Positions 17,365 through 27,695 are shown, numbered from the stretch's first letter. The stretch: DNA of 64,000 nucleotides from Acinetobacter dispersus (GCF_009884975.1 NZ_CP041970.1:3658001-3722000); one strand, 5' to 3'. Translations and numbers: made by a program. Notes: generated by a model not told the origin, from the letters alone.

Positions 17365-17994
17365 ATGAAGTTGTCGTTTTCTACAAAAATTGTTGTAGTT
17401 ACATTGTTGATAGGCGTTTGTTCAACACAGACCAATGCACGACGACTTTATAAATGGGTAGATCAGACCAGCGTCACTAATTATTCAGAATTTCAGCCTA
17501 AAGAGGGGACCAGCCGTAAGCTTGAGGTACTGGAAAGTCGGGGTAATGATCACGTTGACCCTGCAATGGCAGTGACGGCTGAGATGAAAGCGATTGAGAT
17601 TCCTGTTGATCAACTGAATCTCCAAGGGCAAGCCTCACCTGCAACAACACAATCTATTCAACAACCAACAACACAAACTGTAGTGAAGCAGGGGGCAATT
17701 GCAGCACCTTATACTCGACCTGTAAGTACTGTGGTTGCAACACCTGTGATAGAGAAGAAGGAATCTCAGACTGCACAACCTGTCCAGGTTGCAGAAAAGA
17801 AAGATGTGGTTAGCAATCCATTGGTAGAAAAAGCCGCAAGTAGTGTTGTGGTCGCTGAGAAAAAAGAAGAAGTCGTTGTTGTACAGCCTGAGAAGAAAGT
17901 ACAGCCAAAGATTAATCCTTGGACACGCAAGGTCGAGTTTGTACCATCAAATTTAGTTCCACAAAATTTACCGAAGGTTTCCGCTACTCCTTAA
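17365..17994 (+). CDS. Predicted periplasmic DUF4124-type protein
   Basis: The product is about 209 residues from the ATG at 17365, preceded by TTGGGGAATTTG. A TTG at 17353 is in frame but overlaps that ribosome site. A signal peptide (STKIVVVTLLIGVCSTQTNA) precedes RRLYKWVDQTSVTNYSEF, the hallmark of the DUF4124 domain. The rest is low-complexity, with repeated VEKKE/VAEKKE segments rich in Val, Lys and Gln, typical of an extended periplasmic spacer. The C-terminus is KINPWTRKVEFVP. Function is unknown; it could be cell-envelope linked. Confidence 0.75.
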   Translation: MKLSFSTKIVVVTLLIGVCSTQTNARRLYKWVDQTSVTNYSEFQPKEGTSRKLEVLESRGNDHVDPAMAVTAEMKAIEIPVDQLNLQGQASPATTQSIQQPTTQTVVKQGAIAAPYTRPVSTVVATPVIEKKESQTAQPVQVAEKKDVVSNPLVEKAASSVVVAEKKEEVVVVQPEKKVQPKINPWTRKVEFVPSNLVPQNLPKVSATP

Positions 17995-18082
17995 AGCGTT
18001 TGAATTATTAAAAATCCAGCACTATAGCTGTTCTTCGATTTTGGTTACACTAGATAGGAATCAAAAAAGACTGGCGGTATAC

Positions 18083-19051
18083 ATGCGTCCTTTATATGTC
18101 ACTTCAGGCGAACCCGCAGGAATTGGTCCTGATATTTGTCTCAGTTTGGCAGAACGTATCGATGAGCGACCGATTGTTATTCTGGCTGATCTACAAATGT
18201 TGCAGCAGCGCGCCAATCTTTTAGGTATTGATGTTGAACTGATTGCTTATCAGGGGCAGACTGAATCTAGTGTGCAGGGACAACTTTTTGTTGAACATGT
18301 GCCTTTAGCTAAACCTGTTGTGTTGGGACAATTAGATTCAGCCAATGCGGCTTATGTGTTGGAACAGCTACGCCGTTCAGCTGATTATGCGCTGTCAGGA
18401 CTGAGTGTTGGTGTGGCAACAGCCCCAGTGCAGAAGTCGATTATCAACGAGGCAGGCATTGCGTTTAGTGGGCATACGGAATATTACCAAGAGTTTGCTG
18501 GCATTGATCGTGTGGTGATGATGCTAGCGACCAAAACATTGCGTGTTGCTTTGGCGACGACACATTTACCCATACGTGATGTGCCTGATGCTATTACCAA
18601 AGAACGTCTACAGCAAGTCATTGATATTTTGATTCATGATTTAAAAACCAAATTTAAAATTGCTGCACCACGTATTTTGGTCTGTGGTTTGAATCCACAT
18701 GCAGGTGAAGATGGTTATTTGGGCCGAGAAGAAATAGAAGTGATTAATCCTGTGTTAGAAACCTATCGAGCACAAGGCATTGAGATGAGCTTAAGCTTAC
18801 CTGCGGATACCTTATTTACTCCTGAAAATTTAAGCAATGCAGATGCAGTTTTAGCGATGTATCACGATCAAGGTCTACCTGTGTTAAAATCACAAGGCTT
18901 TGGTGAAGCAGTTAACATTACATTAGGCTTGCCATTTATTCGAACCTCTGTCGATCATGGTACAGCACTTTCTCTTGCAGGCACTGGACAGGCAAAAGCA
19001 TCAAGCTTGCATGTCGCAGTGGATTTAGCACTTGATTTAGCTCGTCAGTGA
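18083..19051 (+). CDS. pdxA: 4-hydroxythreonine-4-phosphate dehydrogenase
   Basis: This 322-residue PdxA starts at the ATG at 18083 (MRPLYVTSGEPAGIGPDI). The in-frame start at 18041 adds 14 atypical residues. Metal- and substrate-binding motifs are visible: SGHTEYYQ near residue 134, CGLNPHAGEDGYLGREE and MYHDQGLPVLK, ending with IRTSVDHGTALSLAG. It oxidises 4-phosphohydroxy-threonine in the DXP-dependent pyridoxal 5'-phosphate pathway. It heads a pdxA-rsmA-apaH group, with 32 bases to rsmA. Confidence 0.95.
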   Translation: MRPLYVTSGEPAGIGPDICLSLAERIDERPIVILADLQMLQQRANLLGIDVELIAYQGQTESSVQGQLFVEHVPLAKPVVLGQLDSANAAYVLEQLRRSADYALSGLSVGVATAPVQKSIINEAGIAFSGHTEYYQEFAGIDRVVMMLATKTLRVALATTHLPIRDVPDAITKERLQQVIDILIHDLKTKFKIAAPRILVCGLNPHAGEDGYLGREEIEVINPVLETYRAQGIEMSLSLPADTLFTPENLSNADAVLAMYHDQGLPVLKSQGFGEAVNITLGLPFIRTSVDHGTALSLAGTGQAKASSLHVAVDLALDLARQ

Positions 19052-19083
19052 TTAACGAGTAAATTATTCACGTTGGAATTATT

Positions 19084-19896
19084 ATGTATCAAATTAATGC
19101 CCTAAACCCTAAAGATGAAGGGCATCAGGCTCGAAAACGTTTTGGTCAGAACTTCTTACATGATCAACGTGTGATTGCCAAAATTGTACGCTCAGTGAAT
19201 CCACGTACAGGCGAAAATATTGTTGAAATTGGACCTGGTTTGGCTGCATTAACATCGCCTTTGATTGGTGAGTGTGATGCGTTGACCGTAGTTGAGCTGG
19301 ATCGAGATTTGGCAGCAGGGTTACCTGGGCGTGTGCCACATCCTGAACGTTTGACCATTATTGAAGCTGACGCATTAAAGTACGATTTCACCGAACTGTT
19401 TAAAGATGGTCGTCCACTACGTGTGGTTGGAAATTTACCATATAACATTTCTACACCTTTGTTGTTCCATCTCTTGGAGTTTGGTGACAAAGTCAAAGAC
19501 ATGCATTTCATGTTGCAGAAAGAAGTGGTTGATCGTATTACCGCAACGCCAAATACCAAAGAATATGGTCGTTTATCGGTGATGATTCAGTATTACTGTA
19601 AGCCAACCTTCTTATTTGAAGTACCACCGGGATCATTTAATCCACCGCCAAAAGTCACATCGGCAGTTTTCCGTTTAGAGCCATACGAAACCAAACCAAT
19701 CGTGGCAAAGGATGAGAAAGCATTGGCGCGTTTGGTTGGGCATGTCTTTACCCAGCGCCGTAAAACCCTACGTAATAGTTTAAAAGGGATGTTGGCAGAA
19801 GACGGCTTTGAAAAAGCAGGCGTTGATCCGATGGCTCGTCCAGAAACATTGAGTTTGGCTGATTTTGTCGCACTTTCTGATCAGATGGTGTCTTAA
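19084..19896 (+). CDS. rsmA: 16S rRNA (adenine(1518)-N6/adenine(1519)-N6)-dimethyltransferase
   Basis: This 270-residue KsgA/RsmA methyltransferase has [10 protein letters not shown] near the N-terminus, SAM-binding [17 protein letters not shown], the catalytic motif NLPYNIS near residue 119 and the C-terminal RNA-binding end with [12 protein letters not shown]. It dimethylates two adjacent adenosines in the 3' hairpin of 16S rRNA. The gene overlaps apaH by one base (TAATG). Confidence 0.96.
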   Translation: MYQINALNPKDEGHQARKRFGQNFLHDQRVIAKIVRSVNPRTGENIVEIGPGLAALTSPLIGECDALTVVELDRDLAAGLPGRVPHPERLTIIEADALKYDFTELFKDGRPLRVVGNLPYNISTPLLFHLLEFGDKVKDMHFMLQKEVVDRITATPNTKEYGRLSVMIQYYCKPTFLFEVPPGSFNPPPKVTSAVFRLEPYETKPIVAKDEKALARLVGHVFTQRRKTLRNSLKGMLAEDGFEKAGVDPMARPETLSLADFVALSDQMVS

Positions 19897-20735
19897 TGTC
19901 TAAACGCTATAACTATGTCATTGGTGATGTGCAAGGTTGTTTCGAAGCACTGAAAGCATTGCTGAAAGAAATCCGCTTTGATCCTGACCAAGACTTTTTA
20001 TGGTTTGCGGGGGATTTGGTTGCACGTGGTGAAAACTCGGTGGGTGCTTTACGCTTTATTAAAAAGCTGGCTGACCGTGGTGCTGCCGCAACGGTGTTGG
20101 GTAATCACGACTTGACCTTGATTGCCTGCGCCCGTGGTTTTAAAAAGGCCAAAGACAAAGATCATACTCAAGAAGTGATTGATGCCATTGATGGTGATGA
20201 GCTAATTGATTGGCTGCGTAAACAACCGTTAAGCCTATCTCCAAATGTACAGACTTTGATTACCCATGCAGGTGTGCCGTGTATCTGGAATGCCGAACAG
20301 ACGGTGGCTTTGGCACAAGAAGTACAGCAGGTGGTGGGTCATGACGATCTTTCGGTTTTAGATAGTTTTCTTGCCGAGATGTATGGTTCACAACCTGATC
20401 TATGGTCTGATGAGCTGACGGGTATGGCACGCTTACGCTGTATTACCAATTATCTGACGCGGATGCGTTTAACCGATGCAGAAGGGCGTTTGGAATTTGA
20501 TTTTAAAGATGCGCTTGATGCACCGATGCCTGCTGGTTTTCTGCCATGGTTCGAGTTTGAAAGTCAGGCAGCACAAAGCCATCAATTAATTTTTGGGCAT
20601 TGGGCAGCTTTGCAGGGCAAGACTATTAGCACTCAAATTCAAAATGTCGATGGTGGCTGTGTTTGGGGACAGCAATTGATGGCGTTCCGTTTGGAAGATC
20701 AACACATGTTTGTGGTGGATAATCCTTTAGCTTGA
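19896..20735 (+). CDS. apaH: Symmetrical bis(5'-nucleosyl)-tetraphosphatase
   Basis: This 279-residue metallophosphoesterase shows the family motifs GDVQGCFEAL, GDLVARGE, LGNHD and THAGVP, with the ApaH-specific FGHWAALQGK near the C-terminus. It hydrolyses Ap4A to two ADP, and in enterobacteria also decaps Np4-capped RNA. It follows rsmA with a one-base overlap, so translation is coupled. The apaG gene usually found between them is absent here. Confidence 0.94.
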   Translation: MSKRYNYVIGDVQGCFEALKALLKEIRFDPDQDFLWFAGDLVARGENSVGALRFIKKLADRGAAATVLGNHDLTLIACARGFKKAKDKDHTQEVIDAIDGDELIDWLRKQPLSLSPNVQTLITHAGVPCIWNAEQTVALAQEVQQVVGHDDLSVLDSFLAEMYGSQPDLWSDELTGMARLRCITNYLTRMRLTDAEGRLEFDFKDALDAPMPAGFLPWFEFESQAAQSHQLIFGHWAALQGKTISTQIQNVDGGCVWGQQLMAFRLEDQHMFVVDNPLA

Positions 20736-20861
20736 TCAGTCCGTGATCTCTTTTAAATGCCCATTTTCATACTGAACTCGGGCATTTTTTATTTTAAGAC
20801 TGTCAAAAAACTGTCATACACTGATCATTAAAGTGTCAAAAAATGCTTTTAAGCTGAAAGC

Positions 20862-22163
20862 ATGAAAATAACGACACAAATGGATGGCGATATGCAGAGT
20901 ACATACGCGACATCTCTATTCAAGCAAGAGTTTCCTGAAAATTTTAAATTTTACTTTAAAAGGAAACACCCCAAAAATAAACAAGATGAATTGTCTGAGC
21001 TTCGCGATCTCGTTCGTCCTCGTCTCCGAATTGCCATTGTGACTGAAACATGGCCACCAGAAATCAATGGTGTGGCGCTGTCGATGATGCAATTGTGCCA
21101 AGGTCTACAACGACTTGGACATAAAATTTTATTGGTACGACCAACCCAAAAAGCAGTCTGTACCGAATTTCATCCAGAACAAGAATGTCTGGTCATGTCT
21201 CAACCGATTCCTAAATATCCAAGTATTCAGTTTGGTTGGCCACAATATCTCAAGGTCTCGAAAGCCTTTGAAAAGTTCGCCCCAGATGTGGTGCATATTG
21301 TGACCGAAGGACCGTTGGGCTTGACTGCACTACAAGCGGCAAAATCGAGAAAAATAGCCGTCTCCAGTGGTTTTCATTCAGCCTTTCATGATTTTAGTCG
21401 CTTCTTTGACTTGGCTTTCTTGGTTAAGCCGATTCAACGTTATTTGACTTGGTTTCATAACAGTACTGATGTGACTTGTGTGCCGAGTCAATATACCGAA
21501 CAAGCTTTACGTGGCTTTGGTGTGACTTGCCCATTGGTGGTGGTTGGTCGTGGTGTGGATACTGAGAAATTTTCGCCTCAGCACCGTTCACAACCACTCC
21601 GTCAACAATGGGGTGTCGATGCCGATACCCGAGTGATGTTGTATGTTGGACGTTTATCACCCGAAAAAGAAGTCGATGTGCTGATTAAAAGCTTTCATGC
21701 CTTACAAGCACAACAAGGTAAAAATGTGAAGTTTGTAATTGTCGGTGATGGCCCAGATCGCGCCCGTCTAGGCAAGATGGCACAATCGGATGACATTATT
21801 TTTATGGGCAGTCTGAGTGGTCGTGAACTTTCAGCCGCGTATGCCAGTGCCGATGTGTTTGCCTTTGCTAGTCAAGCCGATACTTTTGGAAATGTAGTCT
21901 TAGAAGCAATTGCCAGCGGCTTAGCGGTGGTGGCTTATGATTATGTCTGCGCCCATCAACACGTCAAACCGAATGTTACAGGGTGGTTGACTCCATTAGG
22001 TCAAACAGATCATTTAATTCAGTCGATTTGCCAACTACCTGCACTACCACAATTGAGACAGATGGGCTTATTGGCCAGTGAAAGTGTGCAACAAAGTAGC
22101 TGGCAATTTCCAGTACAACAATTAGAACAAGCACTATATCAAGTCGTGAGGAGTCTCCCATGA
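20862..22163 (+). CDS. Glycosyltransferase family 4 protein
   Basis: This 433-residue GT-B glycosyltransferase opens its N-terminal domain with RLRIAIVTETWPPEINGVA near residue 52. The donor-binding domain has VVGRGVDTEKF, YVGRLSPEKEVDVLI, VGDGPDR and EAIASGLAVVAYD. These are typical of retaining GT4 enzymes that act on lipids (mannosyl- or glucosyl-transferases of the MgtA/PimB type). The start is uncertain: several in-frame ATGs lie in the first 15 codons. A PAP2 phosphatase gene follows at 38 bases, suggesting a shared role in membrane lipid or glycolipid modification. Donor and acceptor are unknown. Confidence 0.8.
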   Translation: MKITTQMDGDMQSTYATSLFKQEFPENFKFYFKRKHPKNKQDELSELRDLVRPRLRIAIVTETWPPEINGVALSMMQLCQGLQRLGHKILLVRPTQKAVCTEFHPEQECLVMSQPIPKYPSIQFGWPQYLKVSKAFEKFAPDVVHIVTEGPLGLTALQAAKSRKIAVSSGFHSAFHDFSRFFDLAFLVKPIQRYLTWFHNSTDVTCVPSQYTEQALRGFGVTCPLVVVGRGVDTEKFSPQHRSQPLRQQWGVDADTRVMLYVGRLSPEKEVDVLIKSFHALQAQQGKNVKFVIVGDGPDRARLGKMAQSDDIIFMGSLSGRELSAAYASADVFAFASQADTFGNVVLEAIASGLAVVAYDYVCAHQHVKPNVTGWLTPLGQTDHLIQSICQLPALPQLRQMGLLASESVQQSSWQFPVQQLEQALYQVVRSLP

Positions 22164-22200
22164 CCACGACTTAAAGTATTCTCATAAGAGGAGAAAAAGT

Positions 22201-22752
22201 ATGAATCTTCAAAATGCAAAAATAAAAATACTTGATTTAGATTTAAAAGGGTGTGTCTACCTTAATCATCTCTCCCATTCGCAGCGAGTCGCTTTATTTT
22301 TTAAAACGATCAGTCGTTTGGGGGATGGACCATTTTGGTATGTCATGTTGTTGTCAGTTTGGGCAATGCAAGGTTTGGCATATGGTGTGCAAATTTTGTA
22401 TGTGATTGCTGCGGGTTCTGTCGGAACCTTGATCTATAAATTTTTGAAAAATAAAACCACACGTCCAAGACCTTATCAGGTGCATCAAGTGATTGTCTTG
22501 GGTGAAAGGGCACTGGATCATTTTAGTTTTCCATCAGGTCATACTTTACATGCAGTGATGGTGACCATCACGCTGGGCTATATCCAACCTTTGTTGCTGA
22601 TCTTGATGCTGCCTTTTACTATTCTGGTCGCCTTGTCACGTATGGTCTTGGGTCTGCATTATCCGAGTGATGTGATTGTGGGTGCGATGATTGGTGCATC
22701 AGTTGCCAGTGCTATTATTTTGCTGGCACCTAGCTTTAATATCGCATTGTAA
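22201..22752 (+). CDS. PAP2-family membrane phosphatase
   Basis: This 183-residue protein has several membrane helices and the three PAP2 motifs: KTTRPRP near residue 84, FPSGHTLHAV near residue 112 and SRMVLGLHYPSDV near residue 155. Such enzymes remove phosphate from phosphatidic acid, phosphatidylglycerophosphate or undecaprenyl pyrophosphate at the membrane. AGAGGAGAAAAAGT precedes the ATG. It probably shares a transcript with the upstream GT4 glycosyltransferase. The substrate cannot be told from sequence. Confidence 0.85.
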   Translation: MNLQNAKIKILDLDLKGCVYLNHLSHSQRVALFFKTISRLGDGPFWYVMLLSVWAMQGLAYGVQILYVIAAGSVGTLIYKFLKNKTTRPRPYQVHQVIVLGERALDHFSFPSGHTLHAVMVTITLGYIQPLLLILMLPFTILVALSRMVLGLHYPSDVIVGAMIGASVASAIILLAPSFNIAL

Positions 22753-22848
22753 GGTGTTTTATGCTGAATTTCGCAATAGAGCACTATCCCTTAAATTGCA
22801 TGATTTGTTAAAGTACGCTCAATTACACATATTTATTTAGGTTGTCAT

Positions 22849-23049
22849 ATGGGCTTACGTTGGACAGATACGATTGATATTGCGATTGAACTCACCGAAG
22901 CACATCCAGATGTGGATCCACAATGGATCCGTTTTACCGATTTACATGCATGGGTTTGTGCTTTGCCTGACTTTAGTGATGACCCAAATAAGTCAACTGA
23001 AGGTTTGCTTGAAGCCATTCAAATGGCATGGCTAGATGAAGTTCGTTAA
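22849..23049 (+). CDS. iscX: Fe-S cluster assembly protein IscX
   Basis: This 66-residue acidic protein (MGLRWTDTIDIAIELTEA at the start, IRFTDLHAWV, GLLEAIQMAWLDE) is a clear IscX/YfhJ. IscX binds IscS and modulates iron supply for Fe-S assembly. In enterobacteria it ends the isc operon; here it stands alone just before ndk. TTTAGGTTGTCAT precedes the ATG. Confidence 0.92.
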   Translation: MGLRWTDTIDIAIELTEAHPDVDPQWIRFTDLHAWVCALPDFSDDPNKSTEGLLEAIQMAWLDEVR

Positions 23050-23156
23050 AAATTCGTCAGAAAACGCTTAAGTTTTGCATATTCAAGCTGATTATTAGCG
23101 ATGACATCGGTATAATGCGGCAAATTTTTTAGTTTAAACCATAATAGGAGTCAATC

Positions 23157-23588
23157 ATGGCGATTGAACGTACTTTATCTATCGTAAAACCAGATGCAGT
23201 TTCTAAAAACCACATCGGCGACATCTTTGCTCGTTTCGAAAAATCAGGTTTGAAAATTGTTGCAACTAAAATGAAACACCTTTCTCAAGCTGATGCTGAA
23301 GGTTTCTATGCTGAGCACAAAGAACGTGGTTTCTTTGCTGACTTAGTTGCATTCATGACTTCTGGTCCAGTTGTTGTTTCAGTTCTTGAAGGCGAAAACG
23401 CAGTTCTTGCTCACCGCGAAATCTTAGGTGCGACAAACCCTAAAGAAGCTGCTCCAGGTACAATCCGCGCTGACTTCGCTGTAAGCATCGACGAAAATGC
23501 TGCTCACGGTTCTGACTCAGTTGCTTCTGCTGAGCGTGAAATCGCTTACTTCTTTGCTGATAACGAGATTTGCCCACGCACTCGTTAA
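23157..23588 (+). CDS. ndk: Nucleoside diphosphate kinase
   Basis: This 143-residue Ndk has the N-terminal [12 protein letters not shown] and the active-site [16 protein letters not shown] with catalytic His near residue 117. It transfers gamma-phosphate between nucleotides. TAGGAGTCAATC precedes the ATG and TATAAT lies at 23111-23116 upstream. A strong terminator follows. Confidence 0.97.
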   Translation: MAIERTLSIVKPDAVSKNHIGDIFARFEKSGLKIVATKMKHLSQADAEGFYAEHKERGFFADLVAFMTSGPVVVSVLEGENAVLAHREILGATNPKEAAPGTIRADFAVSIDENAAHGSDSVASAEREIAYFFADNEICPRTR

Positions 23589-23600
23589 TCCAAAGTATTC

Positions 23601-23636
23601 AAACCAGATAAGTGGTATACTACTTATCTGGTTTTT
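23601..23636 (+). terminator. ndk terminator
   Basis: The arms AACCAGATAAGT and ACTTATCTGGTT form a 12-bp stem followed by T6, 13 bases after the ndk stop. Confidence 0.95.
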
Positions 23637-23709
23637 TATTTTTTATAGATTGCGTTGTGCGAATTATGCACAGCGGTTTTTAGCGCTGATATTGTTTAGG
23701 TAAATGTAC

Positions 23710-24945
23710 ATGAGTTCTGCAGTGGTCGTTTCATCAGAAAATTTAGATGAAAAACAACAGTCTGTTTCTACACCTGTCGTTCATGCTGTCGAGAAAAAAG
23801 TAAATTTACTTGGCATGTCTCGAGCTGAATTAGAAAAATTCTTCGAAGACTTAGGCGAAAAGAAATTTCGTGCGGGTCAGGTCATGAAATGGATTCATCA
23901 ATATTTTGTGACTGATTTTGCTGAGATGAGCAATATCTCAGGCAAATTACGAGAGAAACTGGAAAAAATTTGTGAAATTAAAGCACCTGATGTGGTGCAT
24001 CGTAACTACTCTAAAGATGGAACCCGTAAGTGGGTGTTCCGTGTTGGAGATGGTGAAGGGTCATTGGTTGAAACTGTATTGATTCCTGCGGAAGATAAAA
24101 CAGGTGCGCGTAAAACCTTGTGTATTTCATCACAAGTGGGCTGTGCATTGGATTGTTCATTCTGTTCTACAGGCAAGCAAGGTTTTCAACGTGATTTAAC
24201 CCCAGCTGAAATTATCGGTCAATTGTGGATGGCGAACTATTCCTATATGGAAGAGGTGCCTGTTGCTGAACGCGAACGTACCGTGACCAATGTGGTGATG
24301 ATGGGTATGGGTGAACCTTTACTCAACTATGATGCTGTACTCAGTTCTATGCAGTTAATGCTGGATGACTTTGCTTATGGCATGTCGAAACGCCGTGTCA
24401 CCTTATCGACTTCAGGTGTCGTACCGAAAATTGATCAACTGGCGCAAGATATCGATGTCGCTTTGGCAATTTCACTACATGCACCAAATGATGAATTGCG
24501 GAACGAACTTGTTCCAATCAATAAAAAATATCCATTACAGCAGTTAATTGCTGCTTGCCAACGTTATCTTGCTAAAGATGGCAATGAAAGCTCACGTCGC
24601 CATGTCACGATCGAATATGTGATGTTAGACGGTGTTAATGACAAGCCTGAGCATGCACAACAACTTTTAAAATTATTGAAAAACTTACCGAGTAAGATCA
24701 ATCTTATTCCATTTAACCCGTTCCCGCATGCACCGTATGGTCGGTCGAGCCGTAACCGTATTATTGCTTTCCAAAAAACTTTGTCGGATGCTGGATTTGT
24801 GTGTACGATTCGTCAGACACGTGGTGATGATATAGATGCAGCGTGTGGACAATTGGTAGGACAGGTTGCTGACCGTACTCGTCGTGCTGAACAATGGAAA
24901 AAGAAAGTGGCGCAACAACAAGAAATTTTGCGCACACAAGGATAA
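23710..24945 (+). CDS. rlmN: Dual-specificity 23S rRNA/tRNA adenine-C2 methyltransferase RlmN
   Basis: This radical-SAM methyltransferase of about 411 residues carries the CxxxCxxC cluster motif in [11 protein letters not shown], a GMGEPLLNY motif, and the C-terminal [14 protein letters not shown] with the methyl-carrier Cys. It methylates C2 of A2503 in 23S rRNA and A37 of some tRNAs. I prefer the ATG at 23710 because TTTAGG then lies 9 bases away; the ATG at 23704 is only 3 bases from it. It starts a long rightward run: rlmN-pilF-rodZ-ispG-hisS-yfgM-bamB. Confidence 0.93.
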   Translation: MSSAVVVSSENLDEKQQSVSTPVVHAVEKKVNLLGMSRAELEKFFEDLGEKKFRAGQVMKWIHQYFVTDFAEMSNISGKLREKLEKICEIKAPDVVHRNYSKDGTRKWVFRVGDGEGSLVETVLIPAEDKTGARKTLCISSQVGCALDCSFCSTGKQGFQRDLTPAEIIGQLWMANYSYMEEVPVAERERTVTNVVMMGMGEPLLNYDAVLSSMQLMLDDFAYGMSKRRVTLSTSGVVPKIDQLAQDIDVALAISLHAPNDELRNELVPINKKYPLQQLIAACQRYLAKDGNESSRRHVTIEYVMLDGVNDKPEHAQQLLKLLKNLPSKINLIPFNPFPHAPYGRSSRNRIIAFQKTLSDAGFVCTIRQTRGDDIDAACGQLVGQVADRTRRAEQWKKKVAQQQEILRTQG

Positions 24946-24962
24946 TACTTGGGGAAAAGGCG

Positions 24963-25769
24963 TTGAATACCACTCGACCAAAAACGATTATTGCGACAGC
25001 TGTTGGGTTTACTTTACTTGGCCTAACAGCATGTCAAACACCCTCTACAACATTAAAAAAAGATCCAGAAAAAGCAGTGCAAGTCCGTACTCAACTTGCG
25101 GCAGAGTATATTCGTAATCGTGATTTAGATGCAGCTAAGCGTTCACTTGACCAAGCTTTAAAGATTGATTCCCGTGATGCCAATGCCAACATGATGATGG
25201 GGATTTTGCTGCAACAAGAAGGTAGCAAGACTAATATGGAAAAAGCAGAAGCTTATTTTAAGCGTGCAATTTCCTCAGAACCTGATAATGCTCAAGCGCG
25301 TAATAATTACGGTACATATTTGTATCAACAGCAACGTTATAATGACGCCATTGAGCAATTTACCCGTGCGGGTGCAACTTTAGGCTATGAACAACGTTTT
25401 CAGTCGTTGGAAAACCTAGGGCGAATCTATTTGAAATTGGGCGATGTTGCGAATGCTGAAAAATCATTCAAACAAGCGCTACAAGCGAATCGAAACGCAA
25501 CCATTTCAATGTTAGAGTTGGCGGAAATTTTCTATTTGCAACAAAATAATAGAGATGCTGCACAACTATACGAACAATATGTTCGTAACGTGGGACAGAA
25601 AAACCAAGGTGCTCGCGCGCTTTGGATTGGTCTACGCATTGCTCGAGCGAATGCGGATCAATTAGGAATGCAAGTGTTAGTCAATCAACTACGTGCGCTA
25701 TTTCCTGATAGTCCAGAATATCAACGTTATTTGCAATTACAGTACAGTACTGAGGCCGTATGGAAATAA
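24963..25769 (+). CDS. pilF: Type IV pilus biogenesis lipoprotein PilF (TPR)
   Basis: About 268 residues starting at TTG 24963, chosen because GGGGAAAAGG precedes it and the product then opens with a proper lipoprotein signal ending LGLTAC (Cys at residue 24). The longer frame from ATG 24894 overlaps rlmN and places a hydrophilic stretch before the signal. The mature part is a run of TPR repeats (AAEYIRNRDLDAAKRSL, NNYGTYLYQQQRYNDAIEQF, LGRIYLKLGDVANAEKSF). PilF/PilW pilotins help PilQ secretin reach the outer membrane and multimerise. It overlaps rodZ by 10 bases. Confidence 0.88.
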   Translation: MNTTRPKTIIATAVGFTLLGLTACQTPSTTLKKDPEKAVQVRTQLAAEYIRNRDLDAAKRSLDQALKIDSRDANANMMMGILLQQEGSKTNMEKAEAYFKRAISSEPDNAQARNNYGTYLYQQQRYNDAIEQFTRAGATLGYEQRFQSLENLGRIYLKLGDVANAEKSFKQALQANRNATISMLELAEIFYLQQNNRDAAQLYEQYVRNVGQKNQGARALWIGLRIARANADQLGMQVLVNQLRALFPDSPEYQRYLQLQYSTEAVWK

Positions 25770-26557
25770 ATCCAAATTCACATCAGCCAACTGGCTCAAC
25801 CTCGCCAGCGTCAACGTTAGGAAATATTCAACGACCTGGTGAGTATTTGCGTCAAATTCGTATTGCACAAAAGAAAGAAATTGATGAGATTGCAAACGTA
25901 TTGAATATGCCTGTCAAAACATTGACAGCATTAGAGCAAGACGACTATAAATCATTACCTGAAGCCACGTTTATCAAAGGCTATTATCGTGCTTATGCAA
26001 AGCATTTAAATGCAGATGCTAGTGCGATCATTCAGCGTTTTGATGAAATCTATGCCAACGATACTGGACTTAAAGCCAGTCATGCCTTGAATAATTCTCC
26101 GATTAAAATTATGGGGAAATTGTCTGGTTCGAAAAGCGTGCGTAACCGTATTTGGTTAAAGCGTATTGCGATCGTGGTTGCGGTTGGCGTATTGGCTTGG
26201 TTAGCGGTTATGGCGGTTCAAAACTGGACATCAAGCCATAAAGATGATGAAGATGTGCCGAAGATCAAGAGTTCTGACGTTCAAATTCTACCTATGAGTG
26301 GGACGACCACGACTGCAACATCTGGTGACCAATTGGTGTTGAGTTTTAACCGTCCGACCTCTGTGCATATCGTAGATGCAACAGGTAAAGTATTGGCAAC
26401 AGGTCGCCAAGCATCGACATTGACTTTAAGTGGTGAATCACCATTTCAAATCCGTTTAGATGATGCGACAGCAGTAGCATTGACTTTAAATCAGGAGCAA
26501 ATTTCATTGTCTCCTTATACAGTTAATGGAAAAGCAGAATTCCGTTTGTCTCGTTAA
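25760..26557 (+). CDS. rodZ: Cytoskeletal protein RodZ
   Basis: This 265-residue protein has an N-terminal Xre-like helix-turn-helix (GEYLRQIRIAQKKEIDEIANVLNM, then TFIKGYYRAYAKHL), a single membrane segment near residues 131-150 (IWLKRIAIVVAVGVLAWLAV) and a C-terminal DUF4115 beta domain. RodZ links MreB filaments to the elongation machinery and sets rod shape. The rlmN-pilF-rodZ-ispG-hisS order is widespread in gammaproteobacteria. Confidence 0.92.
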   Translation: MEINPNSHQPTGSTSPASTLGNIQRPGEYLRQIRIAQKKEIDEIANVLNMPVKTLTALEQDDYKSLPEATFIKGYYRAYAKHLNADASAIIQRFDEIYANDTGLKASHALNNSPIKIMGKLSGSKSVRNRIWLKRIAIVVAVGVLAWLAVMAVQNWTSSHKDDEDVPKIKSSDVQILPMSGTTTTATSGDQLVLSFNRPTSVHIVDATGKVLATGRQASTLTLSGESPFQIRLDDATAVALTLNQEQISLSPYTVNGKAEFRLSR

Positions 26558-26579
26558 TGCCAAAGAGTAGAGCTATACG

Positions 26580-27695
26580 ATGATTGTGAACCCAATTAAA
26601 CGCCGTCCAACACGTAAAATTCGCGTCGGTTCGGTGTATGTCGGTGGTGATGCCCCGATCAGTGTTCAAAGTATGACGAATACTGAAACCTGTGATGTCG
26701 ATGCAACTGTCGCGCAAATCCAGCGCTGTGCAGATGCAGGTGCAGATATCATGCGCGTTTCTGTTCCTTCGATGGAAGCGGCAGAGGCGTTTGGTGCAAT
26801 TCGTAAACGTGTGACTGTTCCTTTAGTTGCGGATATTCATTTTGATCATCGTATTGCACTTGCTGTTGCTGATTACGGCGCAGATTGTTTGCGTATTAAC
26901 CCAGGCAATATCGGTTCAGATCAGAAAGTACGTGAGGTGGTTGCTGCGGCAAAACATCATGGCATTTCGATTCGTATTGGTGTGAATGCGGGTTCGTTAG
27001 AAAAAGATTTACAAGTGAAATATGGCGAGCCAACAGGACAAGCTTTGCTTGAGTCTGCTATGCGTCATATTGATATTCTTGATCGTTTGGACTTTCATGA
27101 GTTCAAAGTCAGTGTAAAAGCATCGAATGTGTTTTTAACCATGGATGCCTACCGCTTACTGTCTCAGCAGATTGATAATCCGTTACACCTTGGCGTAACC
27201 GAAGCTGGTATTTACCGTACTGGTACGGTGAAATCAGCCATCGCACTGGGTGGATTGTTGATGGAAGGCATTGGCGATACCATGCGTATCTCGCTTGCAG
27301 CTGAACCAGAAGATGAAATTAAAATTGGTTTTGATATTTTAAAATCGTTGGGCTTGCGCTCAAATGGAATTAACTTTATTGCTTGCCCAAGCTGCTCACG
27401 CCAAGAATTCAATGTGATTCAAGTGATGCAAGCATTGGAAGAGCGTTTAGAAGATATCCGGACCCCGATGGATTTATCTGTGATCGGGTGTAAAGTGAAT
27501 GGTCCTGGTGAAGCCAAAGAGGCAGATATCGGGATTGTAGGAGCATCTCCTCGTTCATTGGTCTATCGTAATGGTGAAAAGAGCCATTTGATCGACACAA
27601 ATCAGTTGGTTGATGAAATTGAAACAATGGTTCGTCAACGTGTTCAAGAGCTTGAAGAAGCAAAATCTAAAGAAATTATTCGTAGTTCATCATGA
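26580..27695 (+). CDS. ispG: 4-hydroxy-3-methylbut-2-en-1-yl diphosphate synthase (flavodoxin)
   Basis: This 371-residue GcpE/IspG has [20 protein letters not shown] at the N-terminus, a TIM-barrel with LRINPGNIG, and the 4Fe-4S ligands in CPSCSRQ and [12 protein letters not shown]. It makes HMBPP in the MEP isoprenoid pathway. It overlaps hisS by 4 bases (ATGA). Confidence 0.97.
   Translation: MIVNPIKRRPTRKIRVGSVYVGGDAPISVQSMTNTETCDVDATVAQIQRCADAGADIMRVSVPSMEAAEAFGAIRKRVTVPLVADIHFDHRIALAVADYGADCLRINPGNIGSDQKVREVVAAAKHHGISIRIGVNAGSLEKDLQVKYGEPTGQALLESAMRHIDILDRLDFHEFKVSVKASNVFLTMDAYRLLSQQIDNPLHLGVTEAGIYRTGTVKSAIALGGLLMEGIGDTMRISLAAEPEDEIKIGFDILKSLGLRSNGINFIACPSCSRQEFNVIQVMQALEERLEDIRTPMDLSVIGCKVNGPGEAKEADIGIVGASPRSLVYRNGEKSHLIDTNQLVDEIETMVRQRVQELEEAKSKEIIRSSS

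Noticed and set aside
24894-24962. Longer N-terminus for PilF
   Set aside because: It overlaps rlmN and would bury the lipoprotein signal; TTG 24963 has GGGGAAAAGG before it.
24866-25117. Alternative-frame ORF across rlmN and pilF
   Set aside because: It is a shadow of the two real genes and has no family features.
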